Numbered from the stretch's first letter, positions 9,818-18,044 are shown. The stretch is 64,000 nucleotides of DNA from Shinella zoogloeoides (GCF_033705735.1 NZ_CP131130.1:685001-749000), one strand, 5' to 3'. Program-made: numbers and translations. The notes: a model not told the origin generated them from the letters alone.

Positions 9818-10339
9818 ATGAACAAGATCCTTGGGCTCGCCGTCGCGGCGGGCACGCTCGCAGCGTTCGGCGCCCCGGCGCTCGCGCAGCAGGGGAAGAG
9901 CACGGCCGAGGCCAATTTCCTCAACCGCGCCGGCACGGAAACCGGCCGCGCGCACCTGACGGCCGGAAACGACGGCGTGCTGTTCGAGGTGGAGATCTCG
10001 GGTCTGACGCCGCGCAAATGGGTGGCGCTGCATATCCACGAGACCGGCGCCTGCGACCCGAGCGGCGGCCACGAATCGGCGGGCGGCCACTTCAACCCGG
10101 ATGGGAAGGAGCACGGCTTCCTTGCCGCCGACGGCCCGCATGCCGGCGACCTTCCCAACCAGTATGTCGCCGACGACGGTGTGCTGCGCGCGCAGGTCTA
10201 TTCAACGATGGTGCGCCTCGACGATGCCGAGCGCGGCATTCGCGGCCGCGCGCTGGTCGTCCATGCCGGCTCTGACGATTACCGCAACGGCCCGGCCGGC
10301 GGGGCCGGAGACCGGCTCGCCTGCGCCGTCATCAAGTAG
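9818..10339 (+). CDS. sodC: Periplasmic Cu,Zn superoxide dismutase SodC
   Basis: 173 residues with a signal peptide (MNKILGLAVAAGTLAAFGAPALA, cleavage near residue 23). Dismutates superoxide in the periplasm. Metal-site blocks are visible: HIHETGACDP, AGGHFNP, GPHAGDLPN, ALVVHAGSDDY and GDRLACAVI with the disulphide cysteine. Length and disulphide pattern match bacterial SodC. It follows nadC by 66 bp without an obvious promoter, so it may be read from the nad transcript; a stable hairpin covers its ribosome site. It converges with the MscS gene, with the two stop codons abutting. Confidence 0.95.
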   Translation: MNKILGLAVAAGTLAAFGAPALAQQGKSTAEANFLNRAGTETGRAHLTAGNDGVLFEVEISGLTPRKWVALHIHETGACDPSGGHESAGGHFNPDGKEHGFLAADGPHAGDLPNQYVADDGVLRAQVYSTMVRLDDAERGIRGRALVVHAGSDDYRNGPAGGAGDRLACAVIK

Positions 10340-11170
10340 CTATTCGGCCGGGGCCGCCTCTGCGGGCGGCTCCGGCAGGCTCTGCCCGAAGGCGATGCGC
10401 ACGCGGCGGTTCATCTCCCGCGTCGTCCTGAACCATTGCGGCGTCGGCACCCAGTAGCGCAGCGTCAGCGTGGCGGCATTTTCCGCGAGGCTGTCGACGA
10501 AGACCTGTGGCGGCGGCGCCGATTCGATGGCGGGCTCCTCGCGCGCGATGGTCAGCAGGCGGTCGATCTCATTGTCGATATCCCGGTCGCTCGGGATGGT
10601 CACCTGGAGGTCGTGCTTGCGGGTGCGCTCGCGGCTGAAATTGGTGACCGGCGTGTTCCAGAGCGTGGAATTGGGCGCGAGGCGATAGAGACCGTCGCTC
10701 GTCCTCAGCTCCGTGGCGAAGAGGCCGATTTCGGTAATCGTGCCGGTGACGTCCTTGGTCTCGATATATTCACCGACCCGGAACGGGCGCAGCACCAGCA
10801 GCATGATGCCGGCCGCGATGTTCTGCAGCGTGCCCTGCAGCGCAAGGCCGATGGCGAGGCCCGCCGCGCCGAGCGCCGCGATGATCGAGGCCGTCTGCAC
10901 GCCGAACTGGCCGAGCGCCATCACGAAGACGAGGATGAGCACCGCATAGCGCAGCACATTGGCGAAGAAATGCGCGAGCGTCATGTCGATGCCCCGCACA
11001 CGCGAGAGCGCGGAAAGCGCCCAGCGGTGCAGCAGCCGCGACAGGAACCAGCCGAGCAGCAGCAGCAACAGCGCGCCGAGAATGGAGAAGGAATATTGCA
11101 CGGCGAGCGCGCTCGCCTGCGTCAGCGCTGCTCGCGTCGCGACGATGACGTCGGTTGCCTGTCGTTCCAT
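10340..11170 (-). CDS. Small-conductance mechanosensitive channel, MscS family
   Basis: 276 residues. Three N-terminal helices, the third being the Gly/Ala-rich pore helix (GVQTASIIAALGAAGLAIGLALQG) typical of MscS, followed by the beta-domain block LQNIAAGIMLLVLRPFRVGEYIE and an alpha/beta C-terminal domain with PNSTLWNTPVTNFSRERTRK. Opens under membrane tension to release solutes during hypo-osmotic shock. ATG 11170 was preferred over GTG 11185 because AAAAGGG lies just upstream. Monocistronic by context. Confidence 0.93.
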   Translation of the reverse strand: MERQATDVIVATRAALTQASALAVQYSFSILGALLLLLLGWFLSRLLHRWALSALSRVRGIDMTLAHFFANVLRYAVLILVFVMALGQFGVQTASIIAALGAAGLAIGLALQGTLQNIAAGIMLLVLRPFRVGEYIETKDVTGTITEIGLFATELRTSDGLYRLAPNSTLWNTPVTNFSRERTRKHDLQVTIPSDRDIDNEIDRLLTIAREEPAIESAPPPQVFVDSLAENAATLTLRYWVPTPQWFRTTREMNRRVRIAFGQSLPEPPAEAAPAE

Positions 11171-11231
11171 GAAACCCTTTTCCACCGTTGATATCGATGG
11201 CGAAATGGCAGGGAGGGAAAGAAGTTCCGAT

Positions 11232-12209
11232 TTAGCGCATTCCGACCTTGAGGCCGGGTGCTGGGCGCTCCTCGAAGATGCGGCGGCGGAAGCGGAAGAG
11301 GGCGGCGGGCCGGCCGCCCGTCGCGCTGGTGGAAGAGCCGGTCGGCTCCACCAGCTCGGCCCCTTCGACGAGCCGGCGGAAGTTCTGCTTGTGCAGGTGC
11401 CGGCCCGAGATCGCCTCGACGGTCGCCTGAAGCTCGGTCAGCGTGAATTCCGGCGCCATCAGCTCGAAGATGACCGGGCGGTACTTGATCTTGCCACGCA
11501 GCCGCGCCATGGCCGTCGCGAGGATGCGGCGATGGTCGTGGCGCATGGCGATGCCGGGCGAGGGCTGGCCGGCGCGCGCCCAGCCGTCCGTCACCGCCTC
11601 CTCGGCAAGGCCGGCCTCGTAGAGAAGCTCGTAGCGCTCCAGCACGCGCTCCTCGTCCCACGGGAAATCGTCGAGGCCGAAGGCGAGGCGGATACGCGTG
11701 CGCGGCGTCGGCATCGGGGTCGCGCGGTCGGCATTGGCCGCCTCGCTGCCCCAGTGCTTCAGGGCGGGCAGGATCAGCTGGTCGATCACGGCCGGCCGGC
11801 CCTGCCGCCAGTCCTCCCAGGGAAGATAGGCATACCAGTCGCGCCAGGCGGCGCCGGCTTCCGCCAGCTGCTCGTTCGCCTCGGCGTCCGTGCGCGTCAG
11901 CGCGAGATAGCCGACCGAGACCATGTGCGTGCCGGCCTCGTCGGGGGCTTTCTGCCGGCCGCGGTCGCCGAAGGTGTAGAGCTGCTCGATATAGCCGAGT
12001 TTCAGCGCGGTCTGCGCCTCCACGCTGGCGCGCAGGCTCGTCTCGAAGGTGCGATGCTGGTGCGGGTCGAAGGGGCCGAAGGGCAGGGCGTCGCGCTTGT
12101 GCGCGCCCTCGCCGCCGATGGCGAGGATGGAGGGGCTGCGCCCGGAAATCGCGACGACCGCCGCGTTGAGGCCGATCTCGACCGGGGGGCGGGCGCCGCT
12201 TTCCGTCAT
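11232..12209 (-). CDS. NrtR/NadQ-like NAD biosynthesis regulator (degenerate Nudix + winged helix)
   Basis: 325 residues. The N-terminal half has a Nudix-type fold, ending in the NrtR-like block YIEQLYTFGDRGR, but the catalytic REuxEE helix is replaced by SLRASVEAQTALK around 58-70, so hydrolysis is unlikely and it probably senses a ligand. Residues about 235-279 match the NrtR winged-helix domain: KYRPVIFELM, EFTLTELQATVEAISG and KQNFRR. Such proteins repress NAD biosynthesis genes; alphaproteobacterial nadABC is attributed to NadQ. Last gene of a four-gene minus-strand operon, overlapping the phosphatase by 4 bp. The nadA palindrome is the likely target. The exact family name (NrtR versus NadQ) is uncertain. 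Confidence 0.78.
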   Translation of the reverse strand: MTESGARPPVEIGLNAAVVAISGRSPSILAIGGEGAHKRDALPFGPFDPHQHRTFETSLRASVEAQTALKLGYIEQLYTFGDRGRQKAPDEAGTHMVSVGYLALTRTDAEANEQLAEAGAAWRDWYAYLPWEDWRQGRPAVIDQLILPALKHWGSEAANADRATPMPTPRTRIRLAFGLDDFPWDEERVLERYELLYEAGLAEEAVTDGWARAGQPSPGIAMRHDHRRILATAMARLRGKIKYRPVIFELMAPEFTLTELQATVEAISGRHLHKQNFRRLVEGAELVEPTGSSTSATGGRPAALFRFRRRIFEERPAPGLKVGMR

Positions 12210-12739
12210 GGTTCTGCGCTCTCGGGAAGGGCGGAGAAGGAGAACGGGCTCTCGCCGACATAGTCCGCGCCGCGGCCGATGGCCTTCACCGCCGCGACGA
12301 GCTTTCCGCCCCGCCCGAGCACATGGTCGCCGATCGCCACCAGCCGCACATTCGGCGTCGCCTGCGCGGAGGCGCGGCGCAGGCGCTGCGCGAGGTCATG
12401 GTCGTCCTGGTCCGGCGCCACCGCGAGCGCGGCGATAAGCGCGGCGGCCGGCGAGCGCGAGACGCCCATCATGCAATGGACGAGCAGCGGCGCCTGCCGG
12501 TCCCAGCCGCGCGCGAAGCCGACGATCGCCGCCACATGCTCCTCGCCGGGCGCGACGAGATTGCCGGTGCCGGCAAAGGCGATGTCGTTGACGCCGAGGA
12601 TCAGGTGACGCCCGGCGGAGATCACCGCCGGTCGGTGGAAATCCTGCTTCGGCGCGACGAGGCTCAGCATCTCGCGGCAGCGGTGGCGGACGGCGAGCTC
12701 CGCGATCCGGCCGAGCGGGGCGACGACGATCGTGCCCAT
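12206..12739 (-). CDS. Protein tyrosine/dual-specificity phosphatase family protein
   Basis: 177 residues. The P-loop of cysteine phosphatases is clear: VHCMMGVSRS with His88-Cys89-x5-Arg95, followed by Ser. The protein is short and has no extra domain; no secretion signal, so cytoplasmic. A comparable small phosphatase next to HD hydrolases occurs in other alphaproteobacteria, but the substrate is unknown. It starts 2 bp after the HD gene's stop and overlaps the regulator start by ATGA, so all are translationally coupled. Confidence 0.82.
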   Translation of the reverse strand: MGTIVVAPLGRIAELAVRHRCREMLSLVAPKQDFHRPAVISAGRHLILGVNDIAFAGTGNLVAPGEEHVAAIVGFARGWDRQAPLLVHCMMGVSRSPAAALIAALAVAPDQDDHDLAQRLRRASAQATPNVRLVAIGDHVLGRGGKLVAAVKAIGRGADYVGESPFSFSALPESAEP

Positions 12740-12741
12740 GC

Positions 12742-13371
12742 TCACACCGCCGCGGCGAGGGGGCCGCGCTCGCGTTCCAGCGCCTCGAAGCGCTCGCAAA
12801 AGCGCCTTTGCGCCTCCACGGCGGGCACCGGCGCGATCTCGATCATGTCGAGCGTGATGCCGCGCGGCGCGCCGAAGAATTTCACGGCCTCGGCATGGGA
12901 GAAGCCGGCAAGCTCGGTCGCCTCGAAGAAGGCGGCGACCTGGTCGGCCTTCTTGATCTTCGCCTTCAGGCTGGCAGGCGTTGCCGCCGGCAGGCCGAAG
13001 CGCAGGTGCACGGCGGCTTCCAGCCGCTTCTCGACCGTCTTGTAGCCGCCGCCGACCACGGCCTTGAAGGGCGAGATCATGTCGCCGATCACATATTCCG
13101 GCGCATCGTGCAGCAGCGCCATCAGGCACTCGCCGGCGTCGCAGCGGTTCTGGCGGCGGAAGATTGCCTCGACGGCCAGCGAATGCTGCGCCACCGAGAA
13201 GGCATGGTCGCCGTTGGTCTGGCCGTTCCAGCGGGCGACGCGGGCAAGGCCGTGGGCGATGTCGGACAGCTCGATATCGAGCGGCGAGGGGTTGAGGAGG
13301 TCGAGGCGGCGGCCGGACAGCATGCGCTGCCAGGCGCGCGGCTCCGTCTTCGGGCGTGCCGCGCCGCTCAT
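12742..13371 (-). CDS. HD-domain hydrolase, YfbR-like
   Basis: 209 residues. HD metal site: His63 (SVAQHSL), the His88-Asp89 pair in LMALLHDAPEYVIGDMISPFK, and a later Asp in KKADQVAAFFEATE. This pattern, with the HDxxEyxxgD block, is that of the YfbR/YqeK-like 5'-deoxynucleotidase group, which removes phosphate from nucleoside monophosphates; the substrate here is inference. The start overlaps the ygfZ stop by 4 bp (ATGA). Confidence 0.82.
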   Translation of the reverse strand: MSGAARPKTEPRAWQRMLSGRRLDLLNPSPLDIELSDIAHGLARVARWNGQTNGDHAFSVAQHSLAVEAIFRRQNRCDAGECLMALLHDAPEYVIGDMISPFKAVVGGGYKTVEKRLEAAVHLRFGLPAATPASLKAKIKKADQVAAFFEATELAGFSHAEAVKFFGAPRGITLDMIEIAPVPAVEAQRRFCERFEALERERGPLAAAV

Positions 13372-14213
13372 TGCGCCGGCACCTCGGGTGCCTGCTCGGG
13401 GAAGGTGAGGCCGGTCCATGCCGGGAGCGTGAGGGTGACGGGCGCGCCGTCCGCCGTGATCGGCGTGCCGGCGGCGATGGCGTCGGCCACGCGGTCGATG
13501 CGCGCGATGGCAAGGCCGAGCGCACCGGAGACACTGCCGAGCGTGCCGACCGGCTTGCCGCCGGCCAGAAGCTCGGTGCCCGTCGCCGGAAGCGGCGCCT
13601 CGCCCGTGACGATGACGGGCCGGCGGCGGGCGGTGCCGCGATGCTGCATGCGGGAGACGACCTCCTGCCCGACATAGCATCCCGTGCGGAAGGAAAGCCC
13701 GCCGCTGAGATCGAGCAGAACGTCATGCGGGAAGACGTCGGAAAGCGCATAGTCGCTGCCGGCCTCGGGAAGTCCCGCGGCGATGCGCAGCGCATCGTAG
13801 AGTGCGGTATCGTCGCTGCCTCCGTCGCTCGCGCGGCGGGAAACGTCGATCCCCGCCTTGGCGAAGCGCACGTCGCGCGGCGCGCCGGCCTCCGCCTCGT
13901 CCCAGGAGATCGTCACCGCGCCGCACTCGGCGGCCGCAAGGTCGACGGCGGCGCGCAGCTTGTACATGGTCAGCCGCTTGAGGAGGCCGTCGCGCTGGTC
14001 CTCCGTCGTCTCGATGAGGAAGGCATCCGGGCCGTCGCGGCGGATCAGGAAGTCGAAGAGGATCTTGCCCTGCGGCGTCAGCAGCGCGCCGGGGCGGATT
14101 TCATCCTCCCTGAGATCGGGCAGGTTGGTGGTGATCAGGTTCTGCAGGAAGGTTTCGGCATCCTTGCCGGAAATGCGGAGGAAGGCGCGGCCGGAAAGCG
14201 TGACGGAAGGCAT
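13368..14213 (-). CDS. ygfZ: Folate-binding protein YgfZ (iron-sulfur cluster repair)
   Basis: 281 residues. GcvT-like folate-binding fold with the family signature TGCYVGQEVVSRMQHRG (consensus KGCYxGQE), whose Cys is essential in E. coli YgfZ. The N-terminal block ISGKDAETFLQNLITTNL is also typical. YgfZ uses tetrahydrofolate to help maturation of Fe-S enzymes such as MiaB. In front of the downstream HD, phosphatase and NAD-regulator genes it is the promoter-proximal gene of the operon. The frame is open further upstream, but the ATG at 14213 matches the family N-terminus. Confidence 0.9.
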   Translation of the reverse strand: MPSVTLSGRAFLRISGKDAETFLQNLITTNLPDLREDEIRPGALLTPQGKILFDFLIRRDGPDAFLIETTEDQRDGLLKRLTMYKLRAAVDLAAAECGAVTISWDEAEAGAPRDVRFAKAGIDVSRRASDGGSDDTALYDALRIAAGLPEAGSDYALSDVFPHDVLLDLSGGLSFRTGCYVGQEVVSRMQHRGTARRRPVIVTGEAPLPATGTELLAGGKPVGTLGSVSGALGLAIARIDRVADAIAAGTPITADGAPVTLTLPAWTGLTFPEQAPEVPAQ

Positions 14214-14376
14214 GGTCGGATCCAGATTTATCGTGCGCCGGACGAAGCCGGCGTCTGCGGTGCACCATCGCACCCGTTGATGCAGAGGTAGAACGGCTGG
14301 GCCGCTTTCGCAAGGTCGCGGCTCTTGCCCGCCGGCGCGATAGCGGTATGAAAGGCGCCCAAGGAGAGACCCGACG

Positions 14377-15000
14377 ATGACCGCCCCGACAACGCCGCTT
14401 GCCCATGATGCATGGTCCGCCTGGCATCCGGCCGAGCTCGCCCGCCGGCTTGCCGGCGTCCCGCGGCCCTGGTGCGTCGTCGGCGGCTGGGCGCTCGATC
14501 TCTGGCACGGCGCCGGGACGCGCCCGCACGAGGATCTGGAATTCACCCTGCTGCGGCCCGATTTTCCGCTCTTCCGCGCGGCCTTGCCGGATGTCCGCCT
14601 TCATTTGGTGGGCGACGGCAAGGTGCGGCCGCTCGCGGAGGGCGAAGCGCCGCCGGCCGATATAGCGCAGGTCTGGTGCGAGGACAGGGCGGCACGCCGC
14701 TGGCGGGTGGACATGATGCTGGAGGACGGCACGCCGGAGACCTGGGTCTACAAACGCGATCCGTCGATCCGCCGCCCGCGCCGCGAGGCCGTCCGGCTGG
14801 GCGCAGGAGGCATCCCCCATCTCGCGCCGGAGATCGTCCTGCTTTTCAAGGCGAAGTACCGACGCGACAAGGACGAGGCCGATTTCGTCCGGGCGCTGCC
14901 GAAGCTGGACGCTCCGGCGCGAGACTGGCTGCGGGAATGTCTTGCCGGAGGGCATCCCGGACACGCGTGGCTGGACGCGCTGGAGACTATTCGCCGGTGA
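14377..15000 (+). CDS. Aminoglycoside-type nucleotidyltransferase domain protein
   Basis: 207 residues. The N-terminal part WCVVGGWALDLWHGAGTRPHEDLEF has the GG(W/S)-x-D-x-(D/E) nucleotidyltransferase core, as in the ANT(2'')/LinA-like group; a later acidic residue is in WRVDMMLED. These enzymes move AMP onto small hydroxylated molecules, but chromosomal members in soil bacteria often have no proven drug substrate. AAGGAGA precedes the start. Its 3' end overlaps the convergent exported-protein gene by 14 bp. Confidence 0.8.
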   Translation: MTAPTTPLAHDAWSAWHPAELARRLAGVPRPWCVVGGWALDLWHGAGTRPHEDLEFTLLRPDFPLFRAALPDVRLHLVGDGKVRPLAEGEAPPADIAQVWCEDRAARRWRVDMMLEDGTPETWVYKRDPSIRRPRREAVRLGAGGIPHLAPEIVLLFKAKYRRDKDEADFVRALPKLDAPARDWLRECLAGGHPGHAWLDALETIRR

Positions 15001-15784
15001 CGAAGAACTTCCACTGGCCGTCCGGCGTAATGCCGACGCGGTAGAAGTTGTAGCTGCCGAATTCCTGCATGTCGGAATAGTCGCCGGCCGTGACGATGCG
15101 CAGCAGCTCCACCTTTTCCGGCGGCGTCAGGCTCGTGAGCGGCTTTTCGGCGAAATAGGGCCAGACATACATCTCGTCCGCCGTGCCCTGGCCGACATGG
15201 GCGAAGCCCGTCGCCAGCACGTCGAGCAGGATCGCGAGAATCTCGATGCCGTCGGGATCGCCGGACTGGCCCTTCAGCGTCTCGACCGGGCCGTCCTCGC
15301 TTTCGACCATGGAGACCTGCGTCTCGGTCATGCCCTTGCCGAGCAGGGGGCGCAGGCGCTCGATATCGCCGGAAGCGGCGGCCTCGACGATGAGCTGGCG
15401 CATGCGGCGCACCGGCTCGGGCGCCTTGTCGATGTCGTAGAGCACCTCGACGGGCGCCTGCGGCTCTTCCGCAGGCTTGTCGGTGGTCGCCGGCGTTTCC
15501 TCGGCCGGTTCCGTCACCGCCTTGTCGTTGCGGATCAGCGGGTCCGGCCGCGGCAGTTCGACCGGGGCGGCTTCCTCTTCCTTGACCGCCGGCGCGGACT
15601 TTTCGGCCTCGGCCGGCTTTTCGCCGTCGGCGGGTTTTTGCGGCACCTCGCCCGGCTCGTGCTTCAATTCGCTGAGGGCGAAGGCCGGGCGCACGGGCGC
15701 AAGGAGCGTCGTCGTTGCGAAGAGCACCGACAAGGCGATGACGCTGCTGGAAAGCAGCTTGTTGCCGTCAGCCGACATCTGCAT
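14987..15784 (-). CDS. Exported protein of unknown function, Pro/Glu-rich linker
   Basis: 265 residues. A hydrophobic N-terminal segment (LLSSSVIALSVLFATTTLLAP) followed by Ala suggests a signal peptide or anchor; residues about 45-130 are a low-complexity Pro/Glu/Ala/Lys linker. The C-terminal 140 residues are a folded domain with LRPLLGKGMTETQVSM, GDPDGIEILAILLDVL, MYVWPYFAE and GQWKFFVTGE. I recognise this as a conserved rhizobial type but know no function. Two adjacent ATGs (15784, 15778) are possible. It lies 16 bp after the upstream small gene, so probably one transcript. Confidence 0.75.
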   Translation of the reverse strand: MQMSADGNKLLSSSVIALSVLFATTTLLAPVRPAFALSELKHEPGEVPQKPADGEKPAEAEKSAPAVKEEEAAPVELPRPDPLIRNDKAVTEPAEETPATTDKPAEEPQAPVEVLYDIDKAPEPVRRMRQLIVEAAASGDIERLRPLLGKGMTETQVSMVESEDGPVETLKGQSGDPDGIEILAILLDVLATGFAHVGQGTADEMYVWPYFAEKPLTSLTPPEKVELLRIVTAGDYSDMQEFGSYNFYRVGITPDGQWKFFVTGE

Positions 15785-15800
15785 GACCTGTCTTTCCAGC

Positions 15801-16079
15801 CTATTGCAGGATGCGCTCGGGGGAGAATTCTCCAGCCAGCAGGCGCTCGCGAAGCGAATCGAGCAGCGCTTCCGCGCCCCGCTCGCCATGGACGCGGACC
15901 GTCTCGCGCAGGGCGAGCGCAATGGCCGCATCGGCGATGATTTCCGGTTCGATACCATCAGCCATGCCATCGGCCCAGGCTTCGTTCTGGTGTTCCAGAG
16001 CGGCCTGCATCTTCTCGTGCACGATCATCTCGTCGATATCGTTGAGAGTAGGTTCCATAGATCGGTCCATGCGAGGCAT
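15801..16079 (-). CDS. Small acidic protein of unknown function
   Basis: 92 residues, mostly predicted helical and acidic (NDIDEMIVHEKMQAALEHQN, EPEIIADAAIALALRE). No signal peptide, no known motif. Starts at 16067 and 16058 are also possible and no good ribosome site separates them. It precedes the exported-protein gene by 16 bp. Supported by codon use and spacing rather than by a recognised family. Confidence 0.6.
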   Translation of the reverse strand: MPRMDRSMEPTLNDIDEMIVHEKMQAALEHQNEAWADGMADGIEPEIIADAAIALALRETVRVHGERGAEALLDSLRERLLAGEFSPERILQ

Positions 16080-16162
16080 TCAGTTCTTACTGCACTGTTA
16101 ACGACCTTAGCAGCCTTTTCCCAAAACGGCACTGGCTGCTGCGAAAACAGGTTAATTAATCC

Positions 16163-16588
16163 CTAATTTCCGAACCTTGCGGTAATTTCCGTGGCAAGTG
16201 TTGCACCTTCGTTACGGTATCTCTCTTCTGCGACAACTGCCGAGTCGGTGCAAGCGGTATAGATGGCGGCAAAGGAGCGGTATCCACGGTTGAATGCGGC
16301 GGTCAGCTTTTCCTGCCGCTTCGGCTCCTTGGCCGCTTCCAGCTCGATAATGCGCTGCATGGCGGCGCGCCAGTTGTCCTCCGCCTTGCCGGCGCAAAGA
16401 TTGCGCAGGTAGTGCACCGCGCCGAGGATTTCCGAAAGCCGCTCCAGCCGCTCGTCATAAGGTGCGGGTTTTTCCTCGATGGGAGCGGCGGCCGGCGTTT
16501 CCGTGCCGGCGGCCTGCTTCGCCTTCTGGGCGAGGGCAGGGCCGGCAAGGGCAAGGCTTGCGATCAGGGCGAGGCGAATCACCTTCAT
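16163..16588 (-). CDS. TIGR02301-type exported protein
   Basis: 141 residues with a clear signal peptide (MKVIRLALIASLALAGPALA). The mature part begins with a short charged linker, then RLERLSEILGAVHYLRNLC, WRAAMQRIIELE and FNRGYRSFAAIYTACT, with two cysteines likely forming a disulphide. This matches the TIGR02301 family of short periplasmic proteins found in Rhizobiales; function unknown. It overlaps the Nudix stop by 4 bp (ATGA), so the two are cotranslated. Confidence 0.8.
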   Translation of the reverse strand: MKVIRLALIASLALAGPALAQKAKQAAGTETPAAAPIEEKPAPYDERLERLSEILGAVHYLRNLCAGKAEDNWRAAMQRIIELEAAKEPKRQEKLTAAFNRGYRSFAAIYTACTDSAVVAEERYRNEGATLATEITARFGN

Positions 16589-17019
16589 GCGGCAGGCCCC
16601 AGCCGTTCGGCTTCCAGCCGCGCGATGCATTCGCGCACGCTGTCGGGCGCGGGAAGGCCCGCAATCTCCTCGGCCGTGTACCAGCCGACGCTCGCCGCAT
16701 CGTCGGCGGCGACGGCAACCGCGCTCCGGTCGGCCTTCACCTTGAAGACGGAAAGGAAGAAGGAGGGGCTGCCGGGGCCGTCCTCGCGGCCCGGCAGGTC
16801 GTAGGTCGCGAAAAGCATCGGCTTTTCCGCCTTTATGCCGGTTTCCTCGAAGAGTTCGCGCAGCGCCGTCTCGGCCGGCGTCTCGCCGTCCTCGCCGCGC
16901 CCGCCCGGAAAGGCATACATGGCATCCGACGGCGGCTTGCTGCGCAGCACGAGCAGGTAGCGCCCGTCGCGCTCAATGATGGCGGAGGAGGCGGGCTGGG
17001 GCGTCTTCGACTTCTTCAT
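16585..17019 (-). CDS. Nudix hydrolase
   Basis: 144 residues. The Nudix box is complete: GGRGEDGETPAETALRELFE followed by ETG, i.e. G-x5-E-x7-R-E-x2-E-E-x-G. The start SSAIIERDGRYLLVLRSKPP resembles the MutT/ADP-ribose pyrophosphatase-like group. Cleaves a nucleoside diphosphate linked to another group; exact substrate unknown. Promoter-proximal gene of the pair with the TIGR02301 gene, divergent from the YedK-like gene with 60 bp between starts. Confidence 0.9.
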   Translation of the reverse strand: MKKSKTPQPASSAIIERDGRYLLVLRSKPPSDAMYAFPGGRGEDGETPAETALRELFEETGIKAEKPMLFATYDLPGREDGPGSPSFFLSVFKVKADRSAVAVAADDAASVGWYTAEEIAGLPAPDSVRECIARLEAERLGPAA

Positions 17020-17079
17020 CGCTGTCCGGTTCGGTTGCGCTTCATTGACCCCTTATAGGCAAAGTGCGATGACGATGCC

Positions 17080-17850
17080 ATGTGTGGACGATATGCATTG
17101 CTCGCCAGGACGGACCTCTTGCGGGAATTCCTCGGCATCGTGGATGTGGAGGATCCGCCGGCGCGCTACAACATCGCCCCGACGCAGCCGATCCTCGTCG
17201 TCATCGCGGGCGAAAGGCAGGAGCCCGGCAGCAACCTGCCGGAGCGCCGGGCGGTGCTCGTGCGCTGGGGCTTCATGCCCGGCTGGGTGAAGGATCCGCG
17301 CGATTTTCCGCTGCTGATCAATGCGCGCTCCGAGACGGCGGTGGGCAAGGCCTCGTTCAAGGCCGCCATGCGCCATCGCCGCATCCTCGTGCCGGCCTCA
17401 GGCTTCTTCGAATGGCGGCGGCCGGAGGAGAAGGGCGCGAAGGCGCAGGCCTATTTCATCCGCCCGAGGAAGGGCGAGATCGTCGCCTTCGCCGGCCTGA
17501 TGGAGACCTGGTCTTCCGCCGATGGCTCGGAGGTCGATACCGGCGCGATCCTGACGACGGCGGCCAACAACGACATTTCCCGCATCCACGACCGCATGCC
17601 GGTCGTCATCCGCCCGGAAGATTTTTCCCGCTGGCTCGACTGCAAAGCACAGGAGCCGCGCGACGTCGCCGACCTCATGAAGCCGATCGACGACGGCTTC
17701 TTCGAGGCCATTGCGATTTCCGACAAGGTGAACAAGGTCGCTAATATGGGACCGGACATCCTCGAGCCCGTCGAGGAGAAAGCGCCGATGCCGCAAAAGA
17801 ACAAGGGCGCACAAGCGCCCCCATCGTCGGATCAGCTATCGCTCTTTTGA
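17080..17850 (+). CDS. SOS response-associated peptidase family protein (YedK/HMCES)
   Basis: 256 residues. The SRAP domain begins with the invariant MCGRY; Cys2 becomes the N-terminus and forms a thiazolidine crosslink with abasic sites in single-stranded DNA. Other active-site blocks are RYNIAPTQP (Asn), NARSET, PASGFFEW (Glu) and IHDRMPVVI (His). The C-terminal 25 residues are a basic, low-complexity tail. Family role: shields abasic sites at forks. A weak GTTC-N7-CTTC lies upstream; the alphaproteobacterial LexA box is GTTC-N7-GTTC, so this is not a firm SOS site. Confidence 0.92.
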   Translation: MCGRYALLARTDLLREFLGIVDVEDPPARYNIAPTQPILVVIAGERQEPGSNLPERRAVLVRWGFMPGWVKDPRDFPLLINARSETAVGKASFKAAMRHRRILVPASGFFEWRRPEEKGAKAQAYFIRPRKGEIVAFAGLMETWSSADGSEVDTGAILTTAANNDISRIHDRMPVVIRPEDFSRWLDCKAQEPRDVADLMKPIDDGFFEAIAISDKVNKVANMGPDILEPVEEKAPMPQKNKGAQAPPSSDQLSLF

Positions 17851-17861
17851 CTTGGAGCCGC

Positions 17862-18044
17862 CTATTCGTAGAGCGACTGGAGCACCGGCGGCAAGTCGCG
17901 GTCGCGGCGCGCCTCAGTGGCCTTCACCTCCGGCTTGCACTGCGTGGCGGCAACCACGGCGCGCAGGCCGAGCGGCTTGTAGCGCTCCTGCAGGTTGGCA
18001 TTGGCGGCGGCGGGTTGCGCCGGTTTCTTCTTGGCGATCGACAT
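17862..18044 (-). CDS. Small protein of unknown function
   Basis: 60 residues: a Lys/Ala/Pro-rich start (MSIAKKKPAQPAAANANLQE) and a basic middle with a single Cys (VVAATQCKPEVKATEARRDR). ATG 18044 follows AGGAG by 8 nt; GTG 18050 is less likely. Convergent with the YedK-like gene, 11 bp apart. No family recognised; the good ribosome site and coding-like codon use support it as real. Confidence 0.6.
   Translation of the reverse strand: MSIAKKKPAQPAAANANLQERYKPLGLRAVVAATQCKPEVKATEARRDRDLPPVLQSLYE

Noticed and set aside
12206..13795. 529-codon frame as a fusion ending in the phosphatase
   Set aside because: The upstream part is an off-frame reading of ygfZ and the HD gene; the phosphatase has its own ATG at 12739.
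14377..15000. Nucleotidyltransferase as an acquired drug-resistance gene
   Set aside because: No mobile element, integron site or composition change around it; neighbours are core genes, so a chromosomal housekeeping or cryptic role is more likely.
17029..17043. LexA-like box GTTC-N7-CTTC before the YedK-like gene
   Set aside because: One mismatch to the alphaproteobacterial GTTC-N7-GTTC in a 4+4 base motif, which is expected by chance.
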